DNA of 64,000 nt from Sarocladium kiliense (lineage: Eukaryota; Ascomycota; Sordariomycetes; Hypocreales; Sarocladiaceae): positions 1,292,387-1,356,386 of the forward strand of contig JAUZTG010000012.1 in NCBI GenBank assembly GCA_030734395.1. The letters are read 5' to 3'. Made by a program: the position numbers and the translations under genes. Under the pieces are notes generated by a model. It was not told the DNA's origin and did not search any database. It saw nothing but the letters and a program-made list of their open reading frames with translations. Each line of letters begins with the position of its first letter. Within the stretch, counting starts at the first letter, position 1. Positions 23,095 to 33,949 of the stretch are shown piece by piece.

Positions 23095-23734
23095 TTTTGC
23101 AACCCTAGTTCAAGTTGCGGATGACAAGAGAGTACTCAGTGTTTGATCGTTTCTACCTCAACAACATTAAGATGAAAGTATTGTATATAAATGGGGACCA
23201 GAGATACCACAGCCCGGTGCTGTTGGAACAGCTGGGTGGTGGGGAAGCACTAAGTGGTTGCGCGCTGGTGAAGGAGGAGGACGAGAACGCGAAACAGTCC
23301 TCATCTTTCCCCCTTACGCATGAACTATTCCCGTAATAGTTGTTTCTTACCACATGCGCAGAGTGCCTTTACTTTCACGGTCGGCTCTAATGTTAAACCC
23401 CGAGCCGGGGCATCGATGTGCCGAGGGACGCAACGAACTCGGGAATTCCGAGATGTGTATACGCAAGCTTGTAGATCCATCCGCGCGGACGAGCTACACG
23501 AATGACTACTCCTACTAGAGTCAGCAGTATCTCTAACCCAAAAGAGGAATAGTTGATTTCTAGGGGCGGAAGGCCTATTACTCGAGGACTTGCGTTTGTA
23601 GGGAGCTAGAAGCCGGTCACCTGAATTGAGCACGCAATAGTACCTTCGTGATGAAGCAGGGACTGTCTCGAGATGCTAGGACAACAGTTATATGACACTA
23701 AAACTGTTATACTACATTTATGAGCGACTAGACA
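23095..23734. promoter_or_regulatory. Promoter of the ThDP enzyme and 3' flank of the aldehyde dehydrogenase
   Basis: 640 bp; TATATAC-like element about 90 bp before the ThDP-enzyme ATG on the minus strand, and the inverted repeat at 23438-23452. Otherwise no gene seen. Confidence 0.55.
23438..23452. promoter_or_regulatory. CGG-N5-CCG inverted repeat, copy 3
   Basis: CTCGG-GAATT-CCGAG; the whole 15 bp is palindromic around its central base, apart from the spacer centre. It lies 344 bp before the ThDP-enzyme ATG. Confidence 0.7.
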
Positions 23735-25617
23735 CTAAAAAGGATAATGTTGCCCTGGCGCCTTGATCGTCACCACGCGATCTTCTGTAAATTCATTGAC
23801 GCAAGCCATGCCTCCAAATCGCCCGTATCCTGAAGCCTTTTGGCCACCTAGTGGTAAATGAGGCTCATCTACACAAGGACAGATGGTTAGTGCTTAACAA
23901 GTCACCGGACCTGGCTCGTGTTCACTCACCGTAAACCGTGGCTCCGTTGATGTGACATGATCCGCTACGAATCTTCCGCCCAACAGCAAGAGCTTCCTGG
24001 AGGTTCTCGCTAAAGACCGAGCAAACAAGGCCGAATTCGGTGTCGTTTGCGAGACGAATAGCCTCTTCGTTCGTGGTGAATTCGAATACAGACACGGTTG
24101 GCCCGAAGGACTCCTGGTAGTAGATGTCCATATTCTTGCGGACACCTTCCAACACACATGGCTGTACAACTGCACCGTCAAAAGAAGCATTTCCGCCTGT
24201 AACTTTTGCGCCTTTCGCAACGGCATCTTGAACAAGCTTTTCGACGCGACTTCCGGCGGCAGGGTTGATGAGGGAGCCAAGCGCTGCAGACTCGTCCACG
24301 GCAGGATTGACAGCTCGCAGTGAGTCAATCTAGAGAACGGGTCAGCTTCTAAGTGGAGATATTCAATCCGCAATTGGCTTCGTGAAATATGAGTAGATAC
24401 TGACCTTCGCGGAGAATAGCTCTTTGAACTTGGCCGAGATTGACTTGTGTACAATAACTCGTTCAGTTGACCTGTAAACCAGAAGCGGGCGTTAGCACTG
24501 TTCCGTATATTGCAATTCATCTAGAATCAATGTACTCACATGCAGATCTGTCCTTGGTGTTGCATAGCCCCGAATGCCGCCGCGCGCACGGCTTCTTCAA
24601 TATTAGCATCCTTCAGCACCACCATAGGAGCTTTTCCGCCGAGCTGAACAGTCACACGTCAATACTTGACCCATACGCCACGGAACATGATCGTTCGCGG
24701 ATAGCTAGAAGCGTCGACGTACCTCGAGCATGACAGGCTTCAGGTACTTGGCACACATGGCTGCGATGATTCGACCAACTGGCGTCGAGCCTGTGAAATT
24801 GACTCTCTGGACCGCTGGATGTCTAATCATGGCCTCTGTGACTGCGGCTGCTGATGTCCGTGGACAGCAGATGAAGTTCAGCACGCCATCTGGAAGGCCT
24901 GCCTTTCGGAAAGAGTCGACAAGAAGGTACTGCGTGTACGGGCTGGACTCGGATGCCTTCAAAACTACTGTGTTGCCGCAGATGAGTGGAACGATGAAGG
25001 CGCGCATGCCAAGAATCTGATCAAAAACAGACATATAAGTCAAATATTCACAATGGGGGTAGTGTGGCGTCTGGAAAGATGGATGCGACATACGATTGGG
25101 GCGTTCCAAGGTGCAATGCCTAGAACAACACCGCAGGGCTCTTTAAAGATCATGGCCAATGTGCCTGGCCAACATGTCATCAGTTTCGTATTCGAATCAA
25201 ATTGGCTATAGACATACCTTTTCCATTGCTTTGCAGCAATTCGCCCTTGATTTGAGTCACCATACCAGCTGCTTCATGCACGAGCTCCGTTGCATGCTTC
25301 ATGTTGAACGCAGCCCAGCTTGCCTTGGCGCCAGTCTCTCTCTTCATGCTCTGAACGAGCTCATCGCAACGTTCTTGGAAGATTCCAGCAGCCTTCAGCA
25401 TAATGTTGCGCCTGTCTAAAGGTGTTGATTCACGCCACGACTCAAATGCAGCCTCTGCAGTTTCCACTGCTCGAGTCGCATCGTCCTCAGTTGCTGCGGG
25501 AGCAGCATGGACAGGCTTCTGAGTTATTGGGTCGAGGACGGGAAAGGTTTTTTGCGGATGCACGTCGGCTCCATTGATGAGAAGCCCAAAGTGGGCTTGA
25601 GGGCCGTTGACAGTCAT
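23735..25617 (-). CDS. Aldehyde dehydrogenase (vanillin/salicylaldehyde dehydrogenase-like)
   Basis: Seven exons (25617-25218, 25164-25094, 25016-24723, 24643-24540, 24471-24405, 24329-23930, 23868-23735) join in phase to 489 aa, normal for a cytosolic NAD(P)-dependent ALDH. Catalytic glutamate E255 in MLELGGKAP and nucleophile C289 in HQGQICM are 34 residues apart, as in the family. Other signatures: APWNAPI, NFTGSTPVG in the NAD fold, and QESFGPTVSVFEF. The GKAPMVVL and GQICMSTERV style resembles the aromatic-aldehyde group. It would oxidise the aldehyde released by the adjacent ThDP enzyme. Same strand as that gene, divergent from the MFS transporter. Confidence 0.9.
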
Positions 25618-25869
25618 TGTTGTCGGTTTAAACAGGGTCTTCGTGTGTAAGAGTTTCCCTGAAGGTCAAGTTGATTACTCTGAGGCTACGACGGATTAAG
25701 GCTTTTGATCGCCAACGTATTCACAGCTTCGAATATCGATAAGTCCAATGCATGGGTCTTTGAGTGACGTCGCATGCGCTCCAGTGCATTCAGTAGTGCC
25801 TTCTGTTATTTGGAATTGAACGCGGCTGCTGCTTGCTAGAAGTGTAGGCTAGATTGTAGACGCGTCGAG

Positions 25870-25884
25870 TCCGGATATCCCGAG
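25870..25884. promoter_or_regulatory. CGG-N5-CCG inverted repeat, copy 4
   Basis: TCCGG-ATATC-CCGAG, midway between the two divergent ATGs. Confidence 0.6.
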
Positions 25885-25938
25885 CACATCTTGGGCTGTA
25901 TTCGGGACCCGGCACGCTAGCCCTCGATAGTGTCAACA

Positions 25939-25954
25939 TTCGGAAGCTTCCGAG
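25939..25954. promoter_or_regulatory. CGG-N6-CCG palindrome, spacer variant
   Basis: TTCGG-AAGCTT-CCGAG is close to the cluster repeat but has a 6-bp spacer, so it may be a weaker or unrelated site. Confidence 0.35.
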
Positions 25955-26154
25955 TCTGGAGTTCGTCCCCAGACTTGGCGATTTGGCCGACACTAGCAGG
26001 GGCAGCTTCCCCAGATTACTGGGGAAGAATCCAAGTCGTGTTCGAATGTTGAACCTAAACATATATAGTAGCCTTTGCAACAGGTTGTGTTATCTCAGTA
26101 TGCCACTGAGAAGGGCACCACTGTTCTTTTCTTAACCTAACCAAGCCATAAAAC

Positions 26155-27936
26155 ATGGAGAAGAACACGATCGATGAGGACAAAGCGCTTCATGTTGAAT
26201 CCGGGGAGTCTGCGACTGGAGAGGCCATGGGTGAATCGCGGGTGCCAAGGATCAACGGCATTGCCTTAGTGCCCCAGCCTTCGAACGATCCGAATGATCC
26301 TCTGGTAAGCAACAATCGTGTTCCTCGACTTACTCCTTATAGCCATTCACCTGAATAAGACACTGACTGGTGGACGAACTCATAGAACTGGACGGTGTTT
26401 GAGAAGTACTCTACCTACTTGACTGTGTGTTTCTTCACGCTCCTGGCCACTTTCAATGCCTCCAATTTCACAGTTGCCATCAAGCCCTTGTCTGAAGAGT
26501 TCAACGAATCGTCAACTCGCACAGGGTACCTTGTCTGCTTCAACGTGTTGTGGCTCGGCGTGGGCAACATCATATGGGTGCCTTTGATGCGTGTCACTGG
26601 TAAACGGCCAGTTTATCTCGCTGCGCTGCTGCTTTTAACGGCAGCAAACATCTGGTCATACGAAGCCAAGAGTTATGGCAGTCTGCTTGCGGCGCGCATC
26701 ATCTCAGGCTTCGCAGCATCAGCTTCAGACGCGACTGTTCCGTCACTCGTCACAGACCTCTTCTTTGTCCACGAACGTGGCCACTGCATGATGATGTTTC
26801 ACATGGCTCTCAGTAGTGGTTTCTTTCTCGGGCCACTGATCTGTGCATGGATCACCCAAGAGGTCGGTTGGCGCTGGACCTGTGGCACATTGGCAGCGGG
26901 GGCGGGTGCAACTTTCCTCGTCGGTTTCTTCACCATTCGAGAGACAAGCTACCGACGTCAGGAAGAGGACCTCGAGCTGCCAGCATCCGCCTACTCGCCC
27001 AAAAGGAGATTCATGGCAAACCTCAGCGTCACGCGTGGTTATGATAAGGAGGGTTCATTCATCCGGACGTTCCTTCGCATTGTCACCATGGTTGCCTATC
27101 CCCCGGTCCTCTGGACAGGTCTCACAGTCGGAGCCTTTGTGGGATGGTAAGTCTCCAATTGTAAGAGTATTACAAGAAGCACTGCTAATCCGTTCCCCAG
27201 GAACATCGTGGTACAGTTGACCATTTCTCGGGCCTTTTCCAAGCCGCCATACAACTGGCATATTGGCCAGATCGGCTACCTAGGGATCGCAGGTTTCATC
27301 GGCGCCATGTTCGCATTCCTTGTGGGTGGGAAGTTGATAGACATTATTGCCACGCGCATGACCAAGGCCAATGGTGGTGTAAGACAACCAGAATTCCGAC
27401 TTCCAGCCATCATCGTTCCAGCCGTCATCGGCCCTGCTGGCATCTTGACGTTCGGACTCTGTATCGCCCATCACACATCATGGGTTGGGCCGGCATTTGG
27501 GTATGGAATGGAAGGCTTCGGGCTTACAGCAGTGTCGAACGTGGCAGTTACCTACGCTGTCGATGGGTATCAATCAGTAAGCTACTCCTGTCCACGGAAC
27601 TCTATAAAGCGTTTACTAACTTTTTCCAGCTTGCGGGTGAAGCCCTCGTCGTCGTTTTTGTTATCCGCAACACCCTGGGAACGGTGCTAGCACTGTACAC
27701 CACTGATTGGCAGGCAGAGACTGGAATACAGAACGTAAGTTGCTGCATCCTGCTTCATTTGCACTAACCCTGAGACGCAAGACTGATTTGATGTTCCTGT
27801 TCAGGCATTTGGCCAGATGGTTGGCATCCAGTATTTCCTCATTTTGATTGTGATTCCTATGTATCTCTATGGCAAGTCCATTCGTGCGTGGACCAGAACC
27901 TTTGGGCCGGCGCGAGACACGCCTGAGACCCATTGA
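26155..27936 (+). CDS. MFS transporter (DHA1-like), probable substrate or product exporter/importer
   Basis: Five exons (26155-26304, 26386-27146, 27201-27576, 27630-27734, 27805-27936) give 507 aa. A hydrophilic N terminus ends in NDPNDPLNW, the motif that precedes TM1 in many fungal DHA1 permeases. The first six TM segments, a central loop rich in charged residues (about 230-270), and six more TM segments follow. RPVYL after TM2 and the ESGFFLGP-like ALSSGFFLGP of TM5 agree with the drug:H+ antiporter family. Divergent from the aldehyde dehydrogenase with shared regulatory repeats, so likely cluster-specific. Transport direction cannot be told from sequence. Confidence 0.87.
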
Positions 27937-28491
27937 CTGCGGGGAAGATTGCAGTCTATCACATAGGTTATGTGACCAGTCATAGTATATGAAAAGGCAT
28001 GGATTAGCTCTAGTATTAAGAGGAAGTCGTAAGAGCATCTTAGGTCAATAGGTTAATCAGAAGCCAGTGTCGTTCACAGACTCTTCCTCAACTTCAGGAC
28101 TCCAGAGACAGGACCTACAAGCGTGTAAGGGGCTTATATATTTGCTTCTATCGTACCCAATTGCATATACGAGTGTGGCATATCAAAACAGGTCTTGTAC
28201 ACGCTGTGATTCGGGAAATCCGGGGCCCAGACTTGGGACCACCTGGGATGTGGGGTGCGGGGTGCGCAGGTGGTGCCCTGTAGTGCGGGGTACAGGGGGA
28301 CGACAGCGCCCAGACTTCGCTTTTCGGCCTTGAGCACTGTGCCATTGGGCCGAGCCTGGGTCTTCTCCAACGCCACCCTTCTTCCCCAACCAGCCGGCGC
28401 CTGGCCATCTTCTGCTTGCTCGTTACTGTCCGTCATGAAATGACCCGATCCCATCCGGATCCATCGCTAATCATCATAATACGCGATAAAC
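27937..28491. promoter_or_regulatory. Promoter of the cluster regulator
   Basis: 555 bp between the transporter and the Zn2Cys6 gene with the inverted repeat at 28210-28224, consistent with autoregulation. A GC-rich patch with GGGGTGCGGGGTGCGC-type repeats follows at about 28245-28275. Confidence 0.55.
28210..28224. promoter_or_regulatory. CGG-N5-CCG inverted repeat, copy 5
   Basis: TTCGG-GAAAT-CCGGG, 268 bp before the ATG of the cluster Zn2Cys6 regulator. Confidence 0.6.
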
Positions 28492-31069
28492 ATGGAGCAA
28501 GCAATCATCACACCTCAGTCAGATGCTGCCAACTTGACTAAGAAGCGCAAGAGGGCGCGTGCTATCCAGGCCTGCGAGAGGTGCCGGAACAAGAAGTACA
28601 AGTGCGACGAGCTCTACCCAGCCTGCACGCATTGCAAAAGTACGTTTCTCTCCGACACCAGAGCCTGCTTTCTTTACCTTCTTATTGCATATTGAGTTCT
28701 CTGCGTCCATCATTCCTGCTGACTTACAAACTGCAGAAGCCGAAGTTGACTGCATCTATGGCCGGACGCGTCCTCGAGACGGCGAGCCAGATCTCAAGTA
28801 TGTGGACCAGCAACTCAGGACCATCAAAACTGTCGATGCCCTGTCCATTGTCCTTCTGCATGCTGACTCCTACCTGCTTTAGCTATGTGCGCTCACTTGA
28901 AGCACGAGTCGGCGATCTGGATGCGACTCTCAAGGAGTACGCCGCGCGCCACATCAAACCTGATGCAAGGCAAGCTTATCAGCATCAACGACGATCATTA
29001 GGCTTTGCGGGACAGCAGCTCACCCCAGGTGCCATGTCGAATGTAGTATCTGGGGATGCCGAGACGCAACATGAAGGCGAGATCACAGATGTGAACCAGC
29101 ACACCAACGGCATCGAGTTTCACGGCAGTACATCTTCCATGGCATTCCTTGATCGCCTCCGCAAATTCTCCCGCCGGACCCCGTCAGACAGCAATCCTAC
29201 ACCGGAGCAAAACAACTCACTTGTGTCAGCTTTGCATAACTCGGCCTTCTCTCAAAAGGTACTGACTCCAAAGGATGCCGCGAGCTCGACGTCAAACCTC
29301 ACCGAAGAGCGATTCTACTTCGCTCAAGCTCATGTCTTCATCGACTCTTATTTCTCTGGGATTCATTACGTCCACCCTATCATCGACAAAGCCAGCTTCA
29401 TGGCACGCGCCAATGAGCTATGGCTTGGGAACACCTCTCCGACCAATAGCTTCCTTGCGCTGTATCTCAGTGTCATGTCACTTGGCGCCCTCATGATGAC
29501 ATGGCAAGAAGAGGTTCTGGACGGGTACACGCGCTTCCAGTGGAGTCGTCGTCTGTTCAGTGAAGCGCTTTCCTATATAAACCAGTTGCAATTCTCGAAC
29601 GACTTGGATACAGTCCACTCCTTGTACCTCATGGTAAGTCGCGCGCCAGCTACGAAGCTTCAATATTGAGTTAGATCGTTTGGCTAATGAACGATGGCCA
29701 TTCCGCTTAGGCCAAAATCTGCCAAAACGAACTCAATCCACACGGTAATTACGGCAGTTAACACTTCTCGGCTTCTGAATTCTACTAATTGACCGGTTCA
29801 TAGTGGCATGGGTATATCTCGGGCGCGCGATCCGGACTTGCATCTCGGCTGGCTTCAACAGAGATACGCATGCCCCGAAAACATACAACTCAGAGACCTT
29901 GTCAAGAACATGGTGGTGAGTGCCATGGCTCATTGCACTTTCTAATAAGCAGCATCAGTACTGAAGACTAACTTGTCAGGGGTCTGTTCTCTCTCGAGAT
30001 CGAGACCAGTTTCTCCCTGGGGCGGGCGGACACGCTTGGGCTCGACGAGTACCACAACCGTCCACTTCCACAAAAGCAATACAACGAGTTCGCCATCATT
30101 CCATGCATGGTCGACTTGGCGCACATCATCCGAAAGGTCTCTCTTTATTATAACGCCAAACCTGCCGGTCAATCCGATGATCTGACGTACATTTTCATGC
30201 TGGAGGCGAACTTGGATGCGTGGCTGGATAGCATCCCGAGTCAAATCCAGCCTGGCACAGTTGGTACTCGACCATTAAGCGCTCTGCGTGAACCTGGATG
30301 GTGTCGGCGCCAGAGGCTAGTCTTGGAAATACGTAAGTCTCTTATAGTCACTATGTTACCTCGTAGATTACAGCTACTCACTGGACTCTAGGCTATCACA
30401 TGGTCAGGATGGCCCTCTTCCGCCATTTTATGGAGCTTCATAACCAAGAAGGAGGTTTGGGTGATCAGCAAACCGCGGAAGCACTCTTCCGGTGCTCGAA
30501 TAAGTGCACCAGCTCCGCAAAGCATATAATTGAAGTCATATATGAGGCCTACAAAGTCGAGGTTTACTTCAGAACGTGGTAAGTCTCGTCTCTACTCGCA
30601 CTTGAGGTCTTAGGATACGCATCAAGCTTACAAAAAAGCAGGTGGTATAACACTACGTATATCATGATGGCGGCTGCTGCTCTCCTCTCCTATATCAAAC
30701 GATCCCAGTCGGGCTCTGACATTTCATTGATCAGACGTGTCAATATGGCAATAGAGATCCTTGAAGCAATGGACGACTCGGTTGTTGCACGGCAGTGCGC
30801 TGAAATCTTGAGAAGACATCTGCACGAGACGACGGAGACCGGAAGCGCCATTGCCGCTTCGAACGTCGGCACAGTTCCACCCCAGGGTAATCAAGGATTT
30901 CCTGAAGGTTACCCTTTGGCTGAGGTATGAAAGGCTTCCTACTTGCAAGATTTTGCTTAGTCGGCTAATGATAAACTATGAGCAGGATCAGTTCGTTGAC
31001 TACCAGATTTTGGACTTCTCGTTCAGTGATATGGCTAGCCTGTTTCAAGAGTTCAATGATCTCAATTAA
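28492..31069 (+). CDS. Zn2Cys6 transcription factor with fungal_trans domain, probable cluster regulator
   Basis: Nine exons (28492-28639, 28737-28797, 28883-29633, 29711-29744, 29804-29915, 29980-30332, 30392-30578, 30642-30924, 30986-31069) stay in phase and give 670 aa. The zinc cluster C28-x2-C31-x6-C38-x6-C45-x2-C48-x6-C spans intron 1. A linker and a short coiled coil (YVRSLEARVGDLDATLKEY) follow, typical of a dimerising C6 factor. The middle homology region is recognisable from HVFIDSYFSGIHYVHPIID through AWVYLGRAIRTC and SETLSRTWWGLFSLE. The C terminus is acidic and aromatic (FVDYQILDFSFSDMASLF), a likely activation region. It lies at the right edge of the region whose promoters share CGG-N5-CCG, including its own, so it is the best candidate for the protein that binds them. 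Confidence 0.9.
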
Positions 31070-31324
31070 TAGACGAGTCTTGAGGTTAAACACATAGGCA
31101 GCCACGAGATTGGCCCTGATGGCGACGGTCAATCTGCAGACGTAATCCTGTGCGGATACTGGTGGTACATATCCAGTATTTCATGGCTGAACAGCACCAA
31201 AGTCCCAATTGATGTATGGCCATGGAGCTGATGGACGTTGAGCACTTGATTCACACAAGTACATGAAGTTGAGCAGAGTACTCATCGACAATATCTTGTT
31301 TTCTGCTACCAATTTGGAGCTATA

Positions 31325-32155
31325 CTACTGCTTCAGGAAATTGAGGATGTCCTGGTTGACCTTATCGGCCTCCATGATCGGCAGCGCATGGCTTGCTCCG
31401 GGGTACACCTTCAACTCGCCTCTGGGCAGCAACTTGACCGACTTTCTACCCGTCGCGTCAATCGGCACGATCTGATCATCATCACCTTGAAGAATGAGCA
31501 CGGGGATATCCATCTTCTTCAGGTCCTCGGTCAGATCCGTCTCGGAGAACGTTTTGATACAGTCGTAAATGTTCTTCATGCCGGCCTGCATCCCGGCAGC
31601 CCACCAGTCTTGCACGAGCTGGTGATTCTTGGTGACGCCTGGGCGATTGAAGCCGAAGAAGGGACCGTCGGGGACAGACCAGAGGAAACCAGCTTTATCC
31701 TTCTCTATGGCAGCGCGGAAGCTGTCAAGGACCTCGATGGGCACGCCTTCGGGGTTGTTATCCGTCTTGACCAATAGTGGTGGAACGGAAGAAACAAGAA
31801 CAGCCTTGATGACTCTGCCGGTCCCATATTTGCCAATGTAACGTGTGACCTCACCACCACCCGTTGAGTGGCCTATCATGGTGATGTCCTTGAGCTTCAG
31901 GTGCTCAAATAGCTGCTCAAGATCGTCGGCATAGGTGTCAAAGTCGTTGCCGTCCCAAGGCTGTGAAGAGCGACCATGGCCGCGACGATCATGCGCGATG
32001 ACACGGTAGCCTCTATTTCCGAGGAAGAACATCTGCTTCTCCCAGTTGTCGCTATTGAGCGGCCAGCCATGGGAGAAGGTGACGACAGGACCGGACTTGT
32101 TGCCCCAATCCTTGTAGTACAGCTCAACGCCGTCGCGGAGTGTGAGAATGGCCAT
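31325..32155 (-). CDS. Alpha/beta hydrolase, non-heme chloroperoxidase/arylesterase type
   Basis: A single 276-codon ORF. The family is clear: oxyanion segment FSHGWPLNSDNWEKQM, HDRRGHGRSSQPWDGND, nucleophile elbow GHSTGGGE with S97, acid in GDDDQIVP (D227) and H256 in PGASHALP. Members hydrolyse aryl esters or lactones and can catalyse perhydrolysis with carboxylic acids; the chloroperoxidase name is historical. Length equals that of bacterial homologues and there is no intron or signal peptide, consistent with an old transfer from bacteria. It sits next to the catabolic cluster, but its promoter lacks the cluster repeat, so membership is doubtful. Confidence 0.92.
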   Translation of the reverse strand: MAILTLRDGVELYYKDWGNKSGPVVTFSHGWPLNSDNWEKQMFFLGNRGYRVIAHDRRGHGRSSQPWDGNDFDTYADDLEQLFEHLKLKDITMIGHSTGGGEVTRYIGKYGTGRVIKAVLVSSVPPLLVKTDNNPEGVPIEVLDSFRAAIEKDKAGFLWSVPDGPFFGFNRPGVTKNHQLVQDWWAAGMQAGMKNIYDCIKTFSETDLTEDLKKMDIPVLILQGDDDQIVPIDATGRKSVKLLPRGELKVYPGASHALPIMEADKVNQDILNFLKQ

Positions 32156-33949
32156 GATGGGTGTAAGGGTCCTGCGATGGAGGCTAATGAGGCGATTTCG
32201 GTAATTTCTCAGTCAATTGAAGGGTCTGGTGCAATGGAGTGTGAGAGAGGAAACAGCACAGCAGCGAGCTGGAAGTCAACATTGCTGGGTGGTCAGCAAC
32301 CTTTTAAGCATACACCGGTCCCCATCAAGGTTTGGTCCACGGCCGATGTATGACATTATCCCACCGTTTGCATCCAACATCTATAACAATTGACCGAGAA
32401 CCCTTTTCCCGTAGCCAATGACAGGACAAACTAGACGCCATGTTGCATCCAGTCGTGATCAATCGGGTCTATCGGCTTCGTGTCGGTGCTAGCGAGCATG
32501 CAAACCCGCCCGTAGGACAAGATAGTCCGTGTCCCTATCTGGGAATATGGAGTCGCTTCATGCTCTTGAGCCAATCAGCCGATGAAGGATCTGGCATTTG
32601 TCACGTCGGCGCAATGGCGACACCCGATGCCTGTCGAATGGATGGAGCTGTGTGGGGGGGCTGAGTAAGACACATACTTCACCCGCTATCACGACTCCAC
32701 GATGCCAAATATCGCGAGATATTTGCGAAGAGACACGTCTCGTACAAGCAAGGCGTATTCAAGCACTTCTAGCTTGCGGCTTTAAAAGTGGATTTAGTAC
32801 CTAATCATAGAGTCTTAGGTGACGTCAGGGTTCATCCTTCTATGAGGGTCAAACGCAGGTACACCGCAGCTATTCCATCCGCGACATTGACAGGACATGA
32901 AGCTGCCAATGATAAGCAAGAGCGGCTGAGGGTCGATATCTCTGGTGGCCTCTTGTGCAAAAGTGCGATTCTCCGCATTTTTAGTCGTATCGCCGCAGGA
33001 TTTGCGCCAAACCGGATTGGAATGAAGACACCTTTAGTGGTACTTCACTTGACAGATACACATAATAGCATCAAAATCTTCCATGCAAACCGCTACCGTT
33101 CAGTTATTAAACAGTAGCTCTGAAGTACCCAATGTGCCTTTCCTTATTCACCTGTATTCCTATCTGTGAAGTACAGGTAGCAGGTTGACCGATCTCGTGT
33201 TACAAACATAAGTAACGCAGGCCTCCAGAATGGGCCGGAGTGGTTATCAACTACTCAGCATGGCACTACGTCAGTAAGAACACACGGATACCCAGGTCTT
33301 GGTGGAGATAGCTGCCAGAGGACCGTGGGTCGGATCCAAGTTACGTGACCTGGAAGGATTACGGGTGGGGAGGTGGTCTGAAGGATTACTTTGATACTAT
33401 AATTTAAGGAAAAGATTATGATAAGAAAATGATCTAAGAGATAGTGTAAAGAGTAATCAACATATAAGTAATAGCTATTACTACTAATACAAGAATTAGT
33501 TTCTTAGTATTTAATCTAAGTATTTTATTATAATTAAATAGGAGTAAATACCTCCCGGTGATTACTTATGAACTATACTGCTGGACTACCAAGACATCCA
33601 CTGAAGCCTAGGTCAAGACCTAGCTTATCCTAGACAAACAACCTACGACAAATCTTACCAACTAAGGTCGATCGTTACATCTCGCACTCAGCTGCTATAG
33701 GGCAAGATAACAAAGCACTGTACACTCCGCGACGGGACAACAGAAACGGCGTAAGTCAACTTCTATGTCTATTACCAGCCTCTTGGCGTGTGAGGCATTA
33801 TGAGGAGCTATGTACATCCGTTTACTATGAATTGCATCGGCTCTGAGCGGCCGACGTGTTGGTGCGCGCCAGTTGCACGCGCTCTAGAAAGTGTTCCATG
33901 ATCTTGAGGGAAGGGGAGAGCTCCCAACCCCCTGGCGACGTGGCACGCT
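32156..33949. other. Intergenic with an AT-rich patch
   Basis: No gene recognised. A short frame around 32788-33117 has no motif. The part from about 33395 to 33550 is strongly AT-rich (separate entry), suggesting a decayed repeat. Confidence 0.5.
33395..33550. repeat. AT-rich island, probable RIP-decayed repeat remnant
   Basis: About 150 bp almost free of CG and rich in TA, AAT and TTA steps, in contrast to the balanced sequence on both sides. This is the usual footprint of repeat-induced point mutation in ascomycetes; the parent element is not recognisable. Confidence 0.45.

Larger units (their letters stand above)
25618..26154. promoter_or_regulatory. Divergent promoter, aldehyde dehydrogenase / MFS transporter
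   Basis: 537 bp with the repeat at 25870-25884, a near copy with a 6-bp spacer at 25939-25954, and a TATATAG element at about 26062-26068, roughly 90 bp before the transporter ATG. Confidence 0.6.

Noticed and set aside
28245..28275. GC-rich repeat before the cluster regulator
   Set aside because: The repeats are short and irregular; nothing beyond local composition is supported.
32788..33117. 109-codon plus-strand frame
   Set aside because: No recognisable content; it lies next to an AT-rich decayed patch and is likely chance.
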